Shown here piece by piece: positions 36,096 through 49,827 of a stretch of 64,000 bases of DNA; the first letter of the stretch is position 1; the number at the start of each line of letters is the position of its first letter. Location of the stretch: assembly GCA_024734555.1 (NCBI GenBank), contig JANPWX010000619.1:3098666-3162665 (forward strand). The letters are read 5' to 3'. Made by a program: the position numbers and the translations under genes. A model generated the notes under the pieces. It had not been told where the DNA came from and searched no databases. It worked only from the letters and a program-made list of their open reading frames with translations. The stretch comes from Trochalopteron elliotii (lineage: Eukaryota; Chordata; Aves; Passeriformes; Leiothrichidae).

Positions 36096-37979
36096 GGAGT
36101 CCTAACAATAAGTTAAAGCTATTCCGTGGGTATTAGTGGGTTTAGGACTTGTGTAGGACATTTGCTAACCCTGGGGGAAAAAAAGTCTCAATAAATAAAA
36201 CTGATAAACGGATGGTACAGATTATTTTCTGTCCCTTCTAGGACCATATATTTTGGCTTTTTAGAAAATACTTTCCCTCTATTTAGCAGTAAATAAAATC
36301 TCGGTAAGCCCCAGAAATAATCTGTCCCTAAGAGAAAAAGCATTGGGCAACATAGGGTAGAAATGAAAGCAGAAAAAAAAAAGCCGTCAAATATATGTAT
36401 GAATGTAGGAAAACCTTTATGGATCCTCTATTTTTGCTTCAAATGTTTTCATGATGCAATATGCTGTCACAATTTGATATCTAGAGGGAATGTGCTGCCT
36501 TGTAGAATTTGAGAACTATTGAGGCAGACTGCACTGTAACCATAAAGATAACTACATATATGCATGTATAAAATCCTACACCTCAATTGAAAACTCAGAA
36601 GAGAGTTTATTTGCTTTACAGTCCTAAGATGGCTCTGGAAGATCAGGTGAATCAGCTTTCAGTTCATAAGCTTGTCTATTTGAAAAATAAGATTTTTAAT
36701 TGGTATAGAAGCCAAATGTCTGGGGATTTTGATCTTTGCCTTTAATGAATAAAATAATTTAATGAGCTACTGTGAGATATAAAAGAAGGAGGGATAAAGT
36801 AAAATTGCTGCTTTTTTTTTTCACAGTCTCTCACATAAACTGATATGAACTGACAATAATTGATTAGTACATGTTTTCATCAGCTAACATCTTAAGTTCA
36901 AGGACTGAATTTCTATTCACCCTGAGGTTGTTTCACCTCTCTTTGGCAGAGTGTCAGGGACTCCATGACACAGCACTTTCTCAGCAGAAAAATCTCTATT
37001 TGTCAAAACAAATTAGTTCTAATCCGTGCTGTGGGAATATCTGTCTCCATGCAGTGGTGGCAGGAGAAAGCATCTCTGCTCCAGTTCAGCCCGGGGTGAT
37101 GCTCCGTGGCAGTAACCAATCAGAGTTCTCACTCCACTTGATTTAGGCAAGGGTCTGGACATGGTCTTTGCTATTCCAGTAAGTCTCTAAATCCCTCTTT
37201 TGAGTGTCCATCAGCTGGCTGGAGGGAGTCTCTCTCTGTCTCTCTGTTTTGGAGTTGTTCCCTTTTGGCTCATCCCTGACCCTCACTCAAGCAGGGGGCT
37301 GATCCCAAGGAACCATTTGTGTGTTCCCTTTCTTCCTTACTTATTCTTTCTTGTCTGCTTGTTTTATGGAGAAATAACTAAATAAGAAAGAAAGGTCTCC
37401 CTGAATCCAAGTAAATGATGGGGAGTTTGCAGCTCAGGAAAAGCTTTCTGACCAGTTTAGAGAAAGTCCCACACAGTTTTGAATAGAGTACCCATGACTT
37501 GTGCCCCCACTTTAAAGACCCTTTCACACCATCAAAGTGACTCAAGGGGTCCCAGAAATGACAGGGATCTGGTCCAAAGTATTTCTGCCAGATTTCTCTT
37601 TGCTGGCTGCTTGTTAAGGTGGAGGCAGGAAATAAAAAATACCAGAAAGTGCTGTGGGGCTGTTTGTTTGCTTGCTTTTCCCCTCTATTGCACTGCCCCT
37701 CCCCTTCTGATTTCAAACTCTCCTGAAATAACTCATCCTCCCACCCTCAGAGGGACTGATGTTTGGGGGGTGAGGGGCTGAACTGGGACCTTTCCTCTCC
37801 GTTGGTCAGGCCCCGTGTCAAAACACTCCCGACTCCTGGGAAGTCAGCTCTGCTGAGTCCTGAGGCTCGCCAGTGCCAGTCAGCTGCTGTTTGAACTAAG
37901 TCCTGACCGCAAAATCAAAAGTGGGTCCAAAGAAAGCTGTAAACAGTGTGCAATGAGCCATTTGAAGGCAGCTGATGCC
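36096..37979. other. Gene-free DNA
   Basis: No gene recognised. A CT-rich run lies at about 37230-37247, and a GC-richer patch lies near 37.75-37.9 kb. Confidence 0.6.
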
Positions 37980-38165
37980 TCATTTGGGGTGACATGTTGT
38001 GGCTGATGAGTGTGGATGATGTGGGGTTTTCGATAAGTGCCTCATCAGTATCCTCATCATGATCGTGTTGCTCAGCCACGGCGTGTGCCCTGACTTGATT
38101 GTAATTGCCTGAATCTGCTCCTGCTGCTCAGGAGCGCACAGTAATATGCAATAAAACAGCAAGAA
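37980..38165. promoter_or_regulatory. Candidate conserved non-coding element
   Basis: Compact complex sequence with repeated ATGA/TCAT cores (CCTCATCAGTATCCTCATCA, CATGATCGTG) and a TTGATTGTAATTGCC homeodomain-type site. It is bounded on the right by low-complexity AT/TG-rich DNA. The regulatory reading is inference. Confidence 0.3.
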
Positions 38166-38755
38166 GTGAATGTTAACCATCTGAGTTCTGACATGGCTGC
38201 TTGCAGTTCAAGTTTTCCATTAAGGACAAAAAAATCCATATAGACATACAAATATGGGTATATAATTGCATGTTTAGAATAATTATTGTTTGTATATGCA
38301 ATAAACTCATTTTATAAATAATGCATGATGGTCATATACAGATACATAGATTGATGTGTCTGTATACATCCTCCCCTGACACCTGTCCATACTGTATACA
38401 AATGAACAACACATGCTGATGGTGTGAGGTAAAGAGCAGAGGGATGAAATGCATCAGGACCATACTTTGATTTAAATTTTTAGAATACTAAGAAGAACCT
38501 GTAACTAAATCTATGCATAGTCTTTATAAATCTTAATAACACGTGTGCATACAGATAAGTAATTAATTTTTAGATGCAGTTAATCTACTCATGTAAATGT
38601 ATGTGTGTGTATGTGTAATTGTGCAGGTGTGTCTGGGTGGGGTAAGGTACACATGCATATGTGCTTTGTATCACTGAATTAGTCTTTGGAGAGAACACAA
38701 TTTATTTTCAAAAGTTAGCTGGTTTGGATTAATTCCATAACATCACTGGTTGGGA
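38166..38755. other. Gene-free AT- and TG-rich DNA
   Basis: Degenerate TG/TA-rich sequence, including ATGTGTGTGTATGTGTAATTG near 38.6 kb. Probably decayed microsatellite. Confidence 0.6.
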
Positions 38756-38980
38756 AAAGAACCCCAAAACAGCCAACAACCCCCCTGCCCCTGAAAAAAA
38801 CCCAAAAAACCCAAAAATCAAACAAAACCAAACAACCAAACAACCAAAAACCACCAACACAAAAAAAGAAACCCAAACAAAAAAAACCCTAACAAAAACC
38901 CCATAAAAAAACCCACAAAATCCCACCCCCCCAAAGAAAGCCAAAAAACAACAAAAAAAAACCCCCAACCCCCAAACTTC
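38756..38980 (+). repeat. A/C-rich low-complexity tract
   Basis: Over 200 bp of almost only A and C on the plus strand, for example AAAAAACCCAAAAAACCC, AACCAAACAACC and CCCCCAACCCCC. On the minus strand it is G/T-rich with several GGG runs. Confidence 0.9.
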
Positions 38981-41900
38981 CTGAACCCTGTGTCTGTGAG
39001 TCTGACAATGCAAAGTACTGAGAAATTTTGCCTGGGGGAAGCCTTTCAGATCTGAGACTTTTTGTAAGGTGGGAACTGTCATTACCCTGTTGGGGTCCCA
39101 ATGCATGAGAGGGGTTCCAAGGCAGAGTGCTCATGCCCATCAGTGGCACGAATGTTGCTCTTGAATTTAAAATTATTCTCAGCCTCAGTTATAGATCAGA
39201 AAAGTAATAAACCAAAGACATTATGTTGTATATCTGTAGTCTCTGGTGTCTCAGAGTGTAATTCTACACTCCAGCAGTCAATAGCTTTGGGGTTCCTGTA
39301 CACAGCTGGGCTTTTTTCAACACAGTTTAGAGAACATTTAAATAATAAAATTTACACAAGCAAATTCTGTTTGCATTCAGTTAATGCTTGATGGATTGAG
39401 CATGTGGGTTTTCCTCATCACAACTGTGTTATTTAAGCATCTCAGTAAAAGTGCCGAAAAATGTTTTGGAAATGTTATTTGCAGCTGTGGTTCTTACTGT
39501 GCATCATCCTGCCTGCTCTGTGGCTGCAAACGTAGGGTGCTGCTGTAACGTAGAGGTCCTGCTACACTGAGATAGAAAGAACAGTGTTAAAATGAAGGTG
39601 GATCCGAGGGAGGTTGTTATTTGCAGACCAAAATCAAGGGTTTTTTAAACCCTTTAAAAATAGTTCACTTTCCACAATTCAAGTGAAAATTGCAATATGT
39701 TGGAAATGTCCTTAAAATCTTCATTATAGAAAACAAATCTATACAGATTAAACACTCTAAGTCTGACCATTTGAGAGGTAAGACAATCATTATAATTATA
39801 AATACTTCTGTTGTCAGGTGTGATCAAGTGGTTTCACTGTTGTAGCTTAAATATATTAACTTTAACCCTTTTTAATTACGGATTTAGCACAATGATGACA
39901 GAATCCCTCCTAGAATCCTGCATTCTCCGTGGGCCTCTCTTTATGCTCAAAATATGTAGACAAATAGAGAGAAATTCCAAGGAGGATAGAAAACATGACT
40001 GAGAAGTTGGAAGGGTGTTTTTGTGAGGAATGATTAGAAGAATGAAATGGGGAGCTGTAGTTAAATGGGATTAAAAGCAACTAATCTGCACAGTTTCTGT
40101 AGTTTCAGGGGATGAAATTCGTAATTTCTTTTAAATTAACTATGCTTTATTCTCCAAAATTCTATATGAGATATCTGATTACTGCTTTAGTTGTTAAAAA
40201 ATAACTTTTACTATCACAAATTATGATTTTTCATAATTCTAGGAAAAGAACCTGTGTTTGTTCAACAGAGCAAAATGATAACAAAGGGATGGGTTATGAC
40301 TGGGTACAAGCATCCAGGGTGTTCAGATGAGGAGTGGCATTTCTTGACTTGGTAAATATTGATTCTGACTATCAGAAGAGAGAATTTTTTAAAGCTAACG
40401 ACAGCTGGGCACAAGCCCAGATTTCCTCTCATTAGCAGCTACATGTAGCAAAACAGTTTTTTGGAAGGGAGGCTGGAATCTCCCTTGTAAGAAACACAGA
40501 CTACAAGTCTGGATTAAGAATTGGGACAAGATTTAGCAGTGAAACCAACCTGGCAGCCACAATTTACACAGGAATTCATGCATTTAGTAATTTTTCTTCC
40601 CTTAATTTCTTTTTTTTTCTTTTTGAATAAAATACACGTTGCTCACATGCACACAGACAGCATTGCATGTGATTTATTATTATCATTAGAAACTATCTTG
40701 AGAAAAAATTAATTTTTTCCAGGAGTTCCTGGAGTTTTTCCAGGAACTTTCTAGACATTTAGAAAGAGGCAGCATATGTCCTGAGAGGATTTTTTACTGA
40801 TTTAAATTAACCCAAAAGCATTTAAAATAATCCAGAAGCAACAGATTTATATAAGCATAAACCAAAATTAATAAAATTATGAATTGGACCCCACATCTTG
40901 GATCTTCCTGAAATCTAAATAGCAAACAAATACAAGGAAGATGCAGCCTGGTGTGAACTGGATAGTGTCTTAACATTACAGGATTAATGCATCTTCACAA
41001 GAGAAATTTGCTTATGAAATGGAAGAAAATTCTTTCATATTGCAGCTTCTACTTAAAACCCATCAGAACAAAAATGTTTTTTTTCTCAAGGTTAGTGTAG
41101 CATCAGGGCTCCTTTACATAAAAGAAACACTCCTTAACAAAAAGATAGAAAGATGAGTGCAGAAAACTAAATTAAAAAATGCAAAACCCCACCCAGCATG
41201 ATAACCTAAGATTTAGCATAAATCAATTGTAAAAATGATATTTCTAGCCCTTGTGTTTATAAATAAATGTACTGGTCCAGATTTTTTATCTGTCTTTTTT
41301 CAAACTCCTGTCTAGTCCTGTTTGTGCCAGCTGGGATCAAGCAATTTGGTACATTTGGTGCCACCTCTAACTCCAGCCTTGTGCTCTGACTGTGTCCAGT
41401 ATAGAAATGTTAATGTAGCACTTCTTGATCAAATTACCAAATAAATCCTGCCAGATCCATGCTGGGCTGCAAATTCATCCTTTCCTCCCCACTGTAATCC
41501 TCTGTTCCTGCAAAGCAGACGATACTACCCCCAATTTTGTTTTCCTCTGCACGAGCTATATTCCCAGAAGGGTGGAAGAAACTGTCCAATGGGCTAGATA
41601 TGCTTACCAGATTGCCAGCCTTGTAACAAAGGAAACTTCCTGAGATCTTGATTTTGCTGAAGGCAATATAGCAATGACCATACAAGGAGTTAATTGTCAG
41701 TAATGGGGAATTTAATGCTGGGTAGGAAGAATGACATCAGACAAAAATATGATTGCCCAATATTAATGTTAGGAGTCATTCACATCCCCTTGTGAGTTGA
41801 AAAGGATATTTGACTCATAAAAAACCCCATATAGTTTAATGAATAGTAAATTCAAAATTAATCTTGGAATCAAACTCTTAGTTGTTCAGAATTACATCTT

Positions 41901-44900
41901 TTTCACAGTATATCAGAAGGTTGCAAGGAAGAAACATGGACATGCTGCACCTCCAGACACCATTTGTACAGCTTAACCCCTGCTCTGGAGTGACTGCTAA
42001 AGCCAACCCAGAAGAGAGTGATTTGTGGCCCATCTTCTCCAAAGGAGTTTCAAGCTTTCCCTTTTACCAGGCCTTGTTTTTCCACTCCAAGCACAAGCCT
42101 GCTGCACACCTGATTCTGATTCCTTGCCACCATACCGAAGGCATCTCTCAGAGCACCAGCAGGGCTAAGGGGGTTTTACCACCCCCTTGCCCACTTTCTA
42201 TACCAAGGCCAAATGTTATCTCCATATTATATCCACCAGCAACATCCATGCCCTCCTCGGGGTGCTGCTGGCATTGTCCCAGGCAGGGGCCCTATGCTCA
42301 GAGCAGGGAGCAGAGCTCAGCCTGCACTGCCATGCGCAGCACAGGCTCCGTGCAGCTGCACTCCAGGTGAACTTTTCTCTTGCTAAATGATGGCAAGGGA
42401 AGGGATTAGTTTTGCCTCACCGTGGCGAGTGTTCCGCCTTCACCCTGAACACATGTCCCAAATATTTCCATGTTCTCAAGATAAGTTCAGAGATAAGGGG
42501 TTATTTAACTCTGCCAAACTGTGGCGTTTGTTCTACACAATGTATAACTGGCAAATATTTATGTGATTAACATCTGAATTCAAGCATACTTTAGTAGTAC
42601 AAAGATATGATTAGTCTTACCAGAATATGAATTTTTTAATGGACGTGGCTCCCACTTTCCAGCACAGATTTAATAGCTGAGTCCTGCAGAGAAGTCTTCA
42701 TTTACTGAACTTTCATAGCTTTAAAAATATCCTAGGGTACATTTTCCAGCACGCAGCATGGCACAACAAAGAATTTAAATGAAATACAGTTTTCAAAATG
42801 AACTAACAAAGTGCATATTGTCACTACCTTGATCCTTTCCATTTTTTTTAGCCAAAATCATATAAATGATTGTACTTACAGTGGGCATGACTCTGGTGGT
42901 TGAAAGCAGCATAATTTCTTTTCAGCCTGATGATCTGGAACAGGGGGCTATTGGGCTCTGAGCACACCTTGGGGTACCTCCTCAGCTTCCTGCACTGCAG
43001 TGGAAATCTGCTGACATGTCCAGCATGCAGGGGCAAGGCATGGAGGCAGACAGGCTCACACAGCTGTTTTAGAGCCTCCTCAATCCTGATGCACACAGGT
43101 AGATGGGGCAATGGCAATGACATGGGCCCTTCCCTTTTGCCCCAAAACATACATCTGTGGCTTCTGCTTAATTCTAGCTCAATATAGGTGACTCTGACCC
43201 CTATTTTGTGTCCCAAAGGACCTGGGATCCCTGTACACTGGCTCTGGTAAAAGTTCCTGAGCTGCAGGAGCCAGTCATTGGGACTTCCTATGAACTTCTC
43301 TCAGTTTGGTTCTTAACCAAGTGTGCCTTTTCTGCCTTCACACCATTGTCCTGAGATCAGAAAGTGACTCCCAAGCTACATACAAGAGGGCAGAGATCAA
43401 TTTGTATATCAGTTGTTTGGAAATAAATAAATGAAAATAAAATAGCAGAATCATCTCAAATTGCAATGCCCACTCCCTTCTTCCATTTCTTCAAACAGTT
43501 AAGTAGACTCAAAATGCCAAACTCAAAAAAAACTCAAGTTGGTTTTGGGAAGAAAATCCAAACAAACCGAAACATACATAATGTGTTTTGTCCCTAATGA
43601 TGATGACAGTCAGTGGCCACAAGAATTGCCTTCCCTGTGCTACTGAGGATTCAGACTATGAATCTGATACGAGTAGCTGGGTGTGCAATAACTGCAGAAT
43701 CAGCATCTTGTTTTGAAAGGGCTCCTGCAAACCCTGCAGGAACATTTCAGTACTAGATGGTGTTGCTATGGGCACCAAAAGGAAGCTTAATATAAGAGAA
43801 ACTGTCTTAGGAATTCATGGGGGATGGGTGTAAACAGTTTACGTACATAAGAACCGGAATGTCCCTGGCACTAAAAAGCAAATAGCTTTTGGTTTTTTTT
43901 AATGTTCTGCTAATAACATTTTACTGTAGATCTTTTCAGAGGGACAATGTAAGTCAGTTCCTTTTTGTAGAAGTTGCTTAAAGTGACGTATAAGTAATCA
44001 AGTTCTGCAAGGTATGTCTGCATCCTGTGCAGCAGGAGCATAACGAAATCTGGAGGCTACGGACATAATTTCTCTGTAAAAACAGATGTTAAAATGGGAA
44101 CGGAAAACGAGGAAAATTGAAGAACTGTGGTTCCCTCTAGTATTCAGGAAAGAGGATGCCACTCTGCATTTAGGTGCAGTTCAAACTTTATTCAAGAATC
44201 ACATTGGCAGGGGACAGCCAGATGATTTAATTCATGGCTAGATTTCTCCTATTCTGGCTCTCTCTCTGCCAGTGTAGGCTACCTAAGTGGATGAAAAGGA
44301 AAAAAAAAGTAACTGGTGTAGAATAACAGCAAGTATATCTCAGGACAGACAAAGAGAATGCAAAATTAAATTCTTGATGTGAAAAGAATGGGACAATGAG
44401 CCCGTCTCCCCAAGATACCTTCGGAGAGGTTCCATTTCAGTGCTTTCTTTCTTTCTTGCTTGCACTATTTTTCATTGATGTGTACCAAAGAAACCCTGAA
44501 AGCCTTTTATTATTTCTTATTTTCTTTTTCTTTTTACTATGTGGTATAAGTTCTTTTTTTAAATATTATTTTTCTTGCCAATGTTAAAGCATTTCCCATT
44601 TTTCTAGTTTGCTTCTGACACCTAGCTGTGATCAACAATGCTTCCCACTGAATCACTTCTTTCATCTATTCAGCTTCTGTTTTCTCCCTTATCTCCTATC
44701 CCCCCTTCACCAGTTTACCTTTCATTAACCCTCAGGGTTCCAAACATATTGTCTCTCTCCCAAAGATACATATTTTTGTTCAGACACAAGTAATTTTTGC
44801 TCGCTAGCTTCAGTTTCCATAATTTTCTAATAGAGTAGCCGTGTGTAGTACACACCTTTTACAGCACAGTGAACAATAAACCCAGACACTAATTTATACT

Positions 44901-46689
44901 CGTGCATTGTACACTGTTCCCCCTCACCTTTTCCTCCTCTGTACTGACAGTCACATAAAATCTCATTCTTCTCTAATGGAGGAAATATAGTTCAATCCAC
45001 ATTTAAAAATCTGGTTGACTGGCAGTTGTGTTTGACCAACAAAACAATTATTTTCTAAAAGTCACTTTAACTGATTGTGATGTATTTAAAATCCTGTTTT
45101 AACTTGCAAAAAAATAGTAGTACAATAAGCTCAGTTTCTGCTACTTTAAGATATACAGGAGGTTTCTAGGAAACAAGATCTCTTTTACCTACACTAATAT
45201 ATTTATGGCTTGTTTTAAGCCATACAACTGCCTTTAATTTTCTGAGGATGAAAAATAAGAAAAACCCAAGAGGTTTACTGCCCGAGTTTTAGTTATAACT
45301 TTTGTGCTTGAAAGTGGTGAAAGCAGCTGGAAATATATCCAGCTACTCATGTACAAAACCCTCTCTGCTATCCCTCCAATTACTTGTGTAACCAGCTCCA
45401 ATCATGAAGTCAGAAAAAATTCATATAAACTTTTTCAAAATATGCATTGTGTAGCATGAGATGAGAATGTTAGTTCAGATGCACACAGAGAAGCCTCCTT
45501 GCTCATCGTGGTAAATAACACACTTGTGTCAATAAATTTACATAGGCATCTCTATTTAAGAAAAAATAAGATAATATGTGGGACACTATGTAAAAATCTT
45601 CAGAATTCATCATGGATGTAAAAGAAAAACATTTTGGAAAGCACATTTGTTCCTTGCTCTTCTACGTGTTATTAACATTGGCTCTAAGTAGAGGTTATTC
45701 AAGAGCCATAGAAAGGTTTGCTTTGTTAATACACTAATGGGTGTGTTTGTTGGAATCAGGTGGAAGTTTCTATGTGAGAATATCTCAACTTCAAAACTTA
45801 CAGCTGGACAATTTGATGTTTATAAAACACAAATGATTATTTCTTTTTTTAATTTAGGCAACATTTCTCTTGATTTTACTATGAAGCTAATCATTATCAT
45901 TTGACCATGAAAAAAAAAATCTGTAGAAAACTGAATACTACTTTCATAATTTTAAATAAAATGTTTATACTGGTTTATGGTAAACTTTCTCAAAATTCAG
46001 TAAAATTCTAACATAATTCAATGCAGTCTTTGAGCAAAAGCAAATTACATCCAAGAGCATTCTCATGGATATTAAAAATAATTGCTTTCACTAAAAATTT
46101 CAAGTTTGTGGCAGGAGCAAAATAAATACCTAAGTTACATTTTGTGGAAAGGGTCCCTGCTAAATTAATCCTCAGAGATACTCAGTCCTTCATAACTTAA
46201 TCACTCCTTCATCTTATTACTTCACAAGGTTAGTTTTCTGTTACAGAGGAACTTATTGCTGTATCAAAGGCTTAATTGAGCTCCTTTTAAAAAATCATGA
46301 TTGTCACTACAAAATCATGCATCCACAGTAAGTGTGTTTATAGAGAACTTACAGCTTTAAATTTCACTTAGGAAAAAAAGCCTTATACTTTCCTGCAGGT
46401 TCTGAATGCAGATTTACTATAAAATAAGTGAATAATAATACCAGGTTATTTTGGAAAGTGTTCTTTCATGCAATCCCTGCATTTAGCACAATCCCAAAAT
46501 GGCAGCCCAACAGGTGGTCCTTTCATAGCCTTCAGCCCAAACAATCGGGACAAAAAGGACACCAAGAATCGAATGTTCTTCAGGATTTAAAAAGCTGTTC
46601 ACTTCCCTTTGTTCATTTTCAGATTTAGCCATGTTCATTATTGTTGAGCCACAAATGCAGGACATTCTTTTTTGACATTTTGCCATAAA
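38981..46689. other. Long gene-free stretch
   Basis: No supported gene or transposon. Holds the TTCC/GGAA cluster at 40717-40746 (separate entry) and GC-richer patches near 41.95-42.4 kb and 42.95-43.3 kb. Open frames of 162 and 122 codons in those patches match nothing I recognise. Confidence 0.6.
40717..40746. repeat. Clustered TTCC(A/T)GGA inverted/direct motifs (STAT-like)
   Basis: TCCAGGA (40718-40724) and TCCTGGA (40727-40733) form a 7-bp inverted repeat. They are followed by TTCCAGGAA (40738-40746), a perfect TTCNNNGAA STAT-type palindrome. Function is not shown. Confidence 0.6.
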
Positions 46690-47260
46690 TAGACACTGAC
46701 TGGGGCTGACTAGCCAGCTAGCTGCTTTGTCACATGCAAGCGGAAACTACTTCACAAAGCAAATGCATTCCTGTTGCCTCAATGGCCCCGGCAAGCACCG
46801 GTTGTGACATGCGGCAAATCTGGCAAAGTCTAGGTTAACAAAAGTATGGGTGACAAAGGCTGAAGTTTCTCTTCCTATATTTTCCTCCACAGTAAGTATT
46901 TAATTCTGGCCTAATGAATTTGCCTGGAAGACTGGGTGTCACGTTGACAGCCTCTTGAATGTCTGAAAATATACTTCTGCTTTGTGGGCTCTCTTTGGAG
47001 GGAACGATTAGTTAACTGGCAATGACAGACTTCAGGGGTGAAATCTAAGATGAAATACTTGTGTCTCAGTATTTTGAAAGTTGTGAAAGTTTCCCGTTAC
47101 AGTGATCTCAATCTCAACATCCGTAACAAAAGATGGGCCCAGTCCTATGGGTCTTTAATGATGCGAGGAGCCCTTACAGCTGCCTTCACTGTGCTGCAGG
47201 GAATTACACAAGTAATGGGCGTAGAAGCACTGATCAAGCTTCTTCCTTCGTGTGTATGAA
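46690..47260. promoter_or_regulatory. Candidate conserved non-coding elements (two blocks)
   Basis: Block 1 (46690-46890) contains GACTAGCCAGCTAGCTGC and paired CACCGGTTGTGACATGCGGC sequence. Block 2 (47040-47260) is complex and crossed by a 73-codon open frame in plus orientation. The frame has no recognisable family and no splice signals convincing enough to call an exon. Conservation is suspected from texture only. Confidence 0.3.
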
Positions 47261-49709
47261 TAAGTGTGTAAAACGCATCTTGTAGAAAAGGCAGAGATAT
47301 AATCTATTCAAGAATAGTAAATGAATTTATCTTCAAATTTTTAAATTGCCAAGTTAAATCCTTTCCTGCTACTGTGTATTTTAAATGGAGTACACACTGC
47401 AGTGTGTTTTTTCGTTTGTTTTGTTGTGGGGGGCTTTTCTTTTGTGTCTTCCCTCTCTCTTTTTTTTTTTTTTTTTTTTTTAACATCTCCTGCCAAATTC
47501 AAAACTTCCAGGGTCTTCCACTGCTATTATCTTGGAGATTTTCCAGTGCTCATCTGAATCCAGGGCTTCTGATGCACACCAGAATGTGGATAAGATCTGT
47601 GCTTGTAGCAGCCCTGGTGTGTGGAACGAAGGTTTCATACTAGACCCTTGTTAACCTGTTAGATTGCAATTAGACACTGATAACCTCTTACTTTTAATAA
47701 TAAATTTTTAGTGGAAAATGTGACTTGCTTCAAACTGTCTTATGAAAAGATAGGTTGCAGATAAAAAGAAGAGATTAATACATTTTAATTTTAGAACATT
47801 TACATGCAGAATTGCATATAAAAGTTAAAAATTTGATCACTGCTGATAACAATTCCAGTACAGTCAACATGTCTCTCAAGCCCTACTGCTGGCAAAGGCA
47901 ACAGCACAGTCTAGAAAAAAGCACCCTTTAAGTACAGACATAGTCTTGACTGTGTTAGTTAGGTAGCAGCTCTGCTGATCAGTGAATTTTTCCTCTTCAG
48001 TTCAAAAACCCGGAATCAGCAGTGGAAAAACTCAGTTAAATAGACTAGTAAATGAAGCCGATGTTCAGTGCTGTTTGTCATCCACATGTTTGTTTCATGG
48101 TTTACTTGAGCTCACTGTACACGGAGAAATAAGTTAATAAATGAATTACAAGACAAAAGCTCTTAACAACCTGAAGATACTTGGGCAAACCTCCTCACTG
48201 TGGGCCTCCCCTTCCAGGGAAAACATCCACTGGGGTGTTTTCCTTGCAAACCCTCATGGCTGAGAACTGAGTCCTTGTGGTGCTCCTCCAAAGGAAGAGG
48301 CTCCTGTCTTTCTTTGTGGTACAAAAGCAAAATTGTTCAAATTTTCAGTGCATCTATGTAAAATCCATAACACTCATAGATTTCAGGGGGAAATCAGTTA
48401 GTAAAAGGCTTAGGCAACCACGAGTCAAAATTATTATTGCGTACTAAATGACGAATAAGCATTGTCAGAGGATTTTGGCTTATTTAAACCACAAAGTACA
48501 CACAGACCAGCAAAGTTAGCTTGTAAAAAAACACTGTAAAATGACACAAAAGAAGGACTTGATGCTCTTTCCAGTCTTATCTTTAATTTTATTCTAATCT
48601 AGCATTCTAATTTTTCCTAACAACTGTTTTAAATCAAGATATCTTTCATTATTAAAAATATTTTTATTAAAGAGCTGCATACAAAATCCAAGTTTCAAGT
48701 TAAAACTCTGGGAAAAAAGTAATTCTCTTTGTGTGGGAGTGTAATTTAAGGGAAGAAAAGCAGGCGTCACAGGATGCAGAGAAACTTCACTAGAATATAT
48801 CAAACAGCACTGGAAGTCAATTAATGAGGAGGTAGAAGCAGGGAAGCATTCAGCTTTACCTCTCTCCAGACAGCAATAAATCTCTTGCAAATTTAGCTGT
48901 CAGAAATGATTGCTTTGTTTTCGACAAGTGGCATTACTTCCTCTTATACTGGAATTAAAATTGATTGAAATTGATTCATGACTTTTCAATATTTCCCACA
49001 CTCCTTCATTCCTTTCAATTTGAAAACATTTCTGTGAATCAAACACGGATAAAAACAGCTTATATGTTTCTGGATTTTGTTTTTGTTTCTTTCTTTGAGA
49101 TATTTAGGTATCAAGATAAGAGAGAGACTGGTAATTAATTTTCCTTCCAAGAAATGCTTTCAGAAACAATGCCTTCCTAAGGGAATGCGTTTTTTTCAAA
49201 TTCTTTTTTACTGATTTTTCTGGGTCAAAAAATAGGAACAGAATAATTATAAATTCATAAGCAGCCACACAGAATGGTTCAAATCAGAGCAAAAGTTTCT
49301 GTATTCTGCTTGTAAGGATTTCCCATTTGAAGTCTTGCTTCTGCTTTCAGGCCCACCTGGATGAAGGGCAGTGAACAGGCAGTGATGCCAAGTGGTGGGA
49401 CTGGCCCAAGGAATGAGGCCAAGGAGGAAAAGAAGCCTGTTCTGGGCAGGGACCCACAAGGGAAAGCAGAGTGCATCATTGCTTCAAGGAGCTTGTGATG
49501 ACATTTTGTGGTGAAATCGCCTGCAAACATAGCTCTGCCTGCACTTCTTTGGTTTCAGCAGCCGTAAAACTCTGCTTGTTTGGATTCAGCTGCAGGACCA
49601 TTTTATCTAAAGTCTTGCAGCAACAGATTACAGTAAAATTCAGCTGTCTTTACTCTGTAGCATTGCTAAGAAAAGAACATATTGAAAAGTCTGCTTATTC
49701 TTATTCCAG
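47261..49709. other. Gene-free DNA
   Basis: No gene seen. Stretches at 48.04-48.14 kb and 48.42-48.5 kb have homeodomain-type cores. Confidence 0.6.
47460..47481 (+). repeat. Poly(T)22 run
   Basis: 22 thymines after a CT-rich lead-in. Read on the minus strand there is no AATAAA close upstream, so a retrocopy tail is not supported. Confidence 0.9.
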
Positions 49710-49771
49710 GCACCATTTTAACTGCAGGACCTAAATGAAAGCACCATTTTAAGTACAGGACCTAAATGGAT
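49710..49771 (+). repeat. 31-bp tandem duplication
   Basis: Copies at 49710-49740 and 49741-49771 both start GCACCATTTTAA and share CAGGACCTAAATG. They differ at only a few positions, so the duplication is fairly recent. Confidence 0.92.
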
Positions 49772-49827
49772 CCTGAACATTTCATGATCTATCATGACAC
49801 CAACCTTGTAACATAGCTGGTTTTTAT

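Noticed and set aside
41882..42370. 162-codon open frame
   Set aside because: Low-complexity Ser/Pro/His content, no domain, located in a GC-richer patch.
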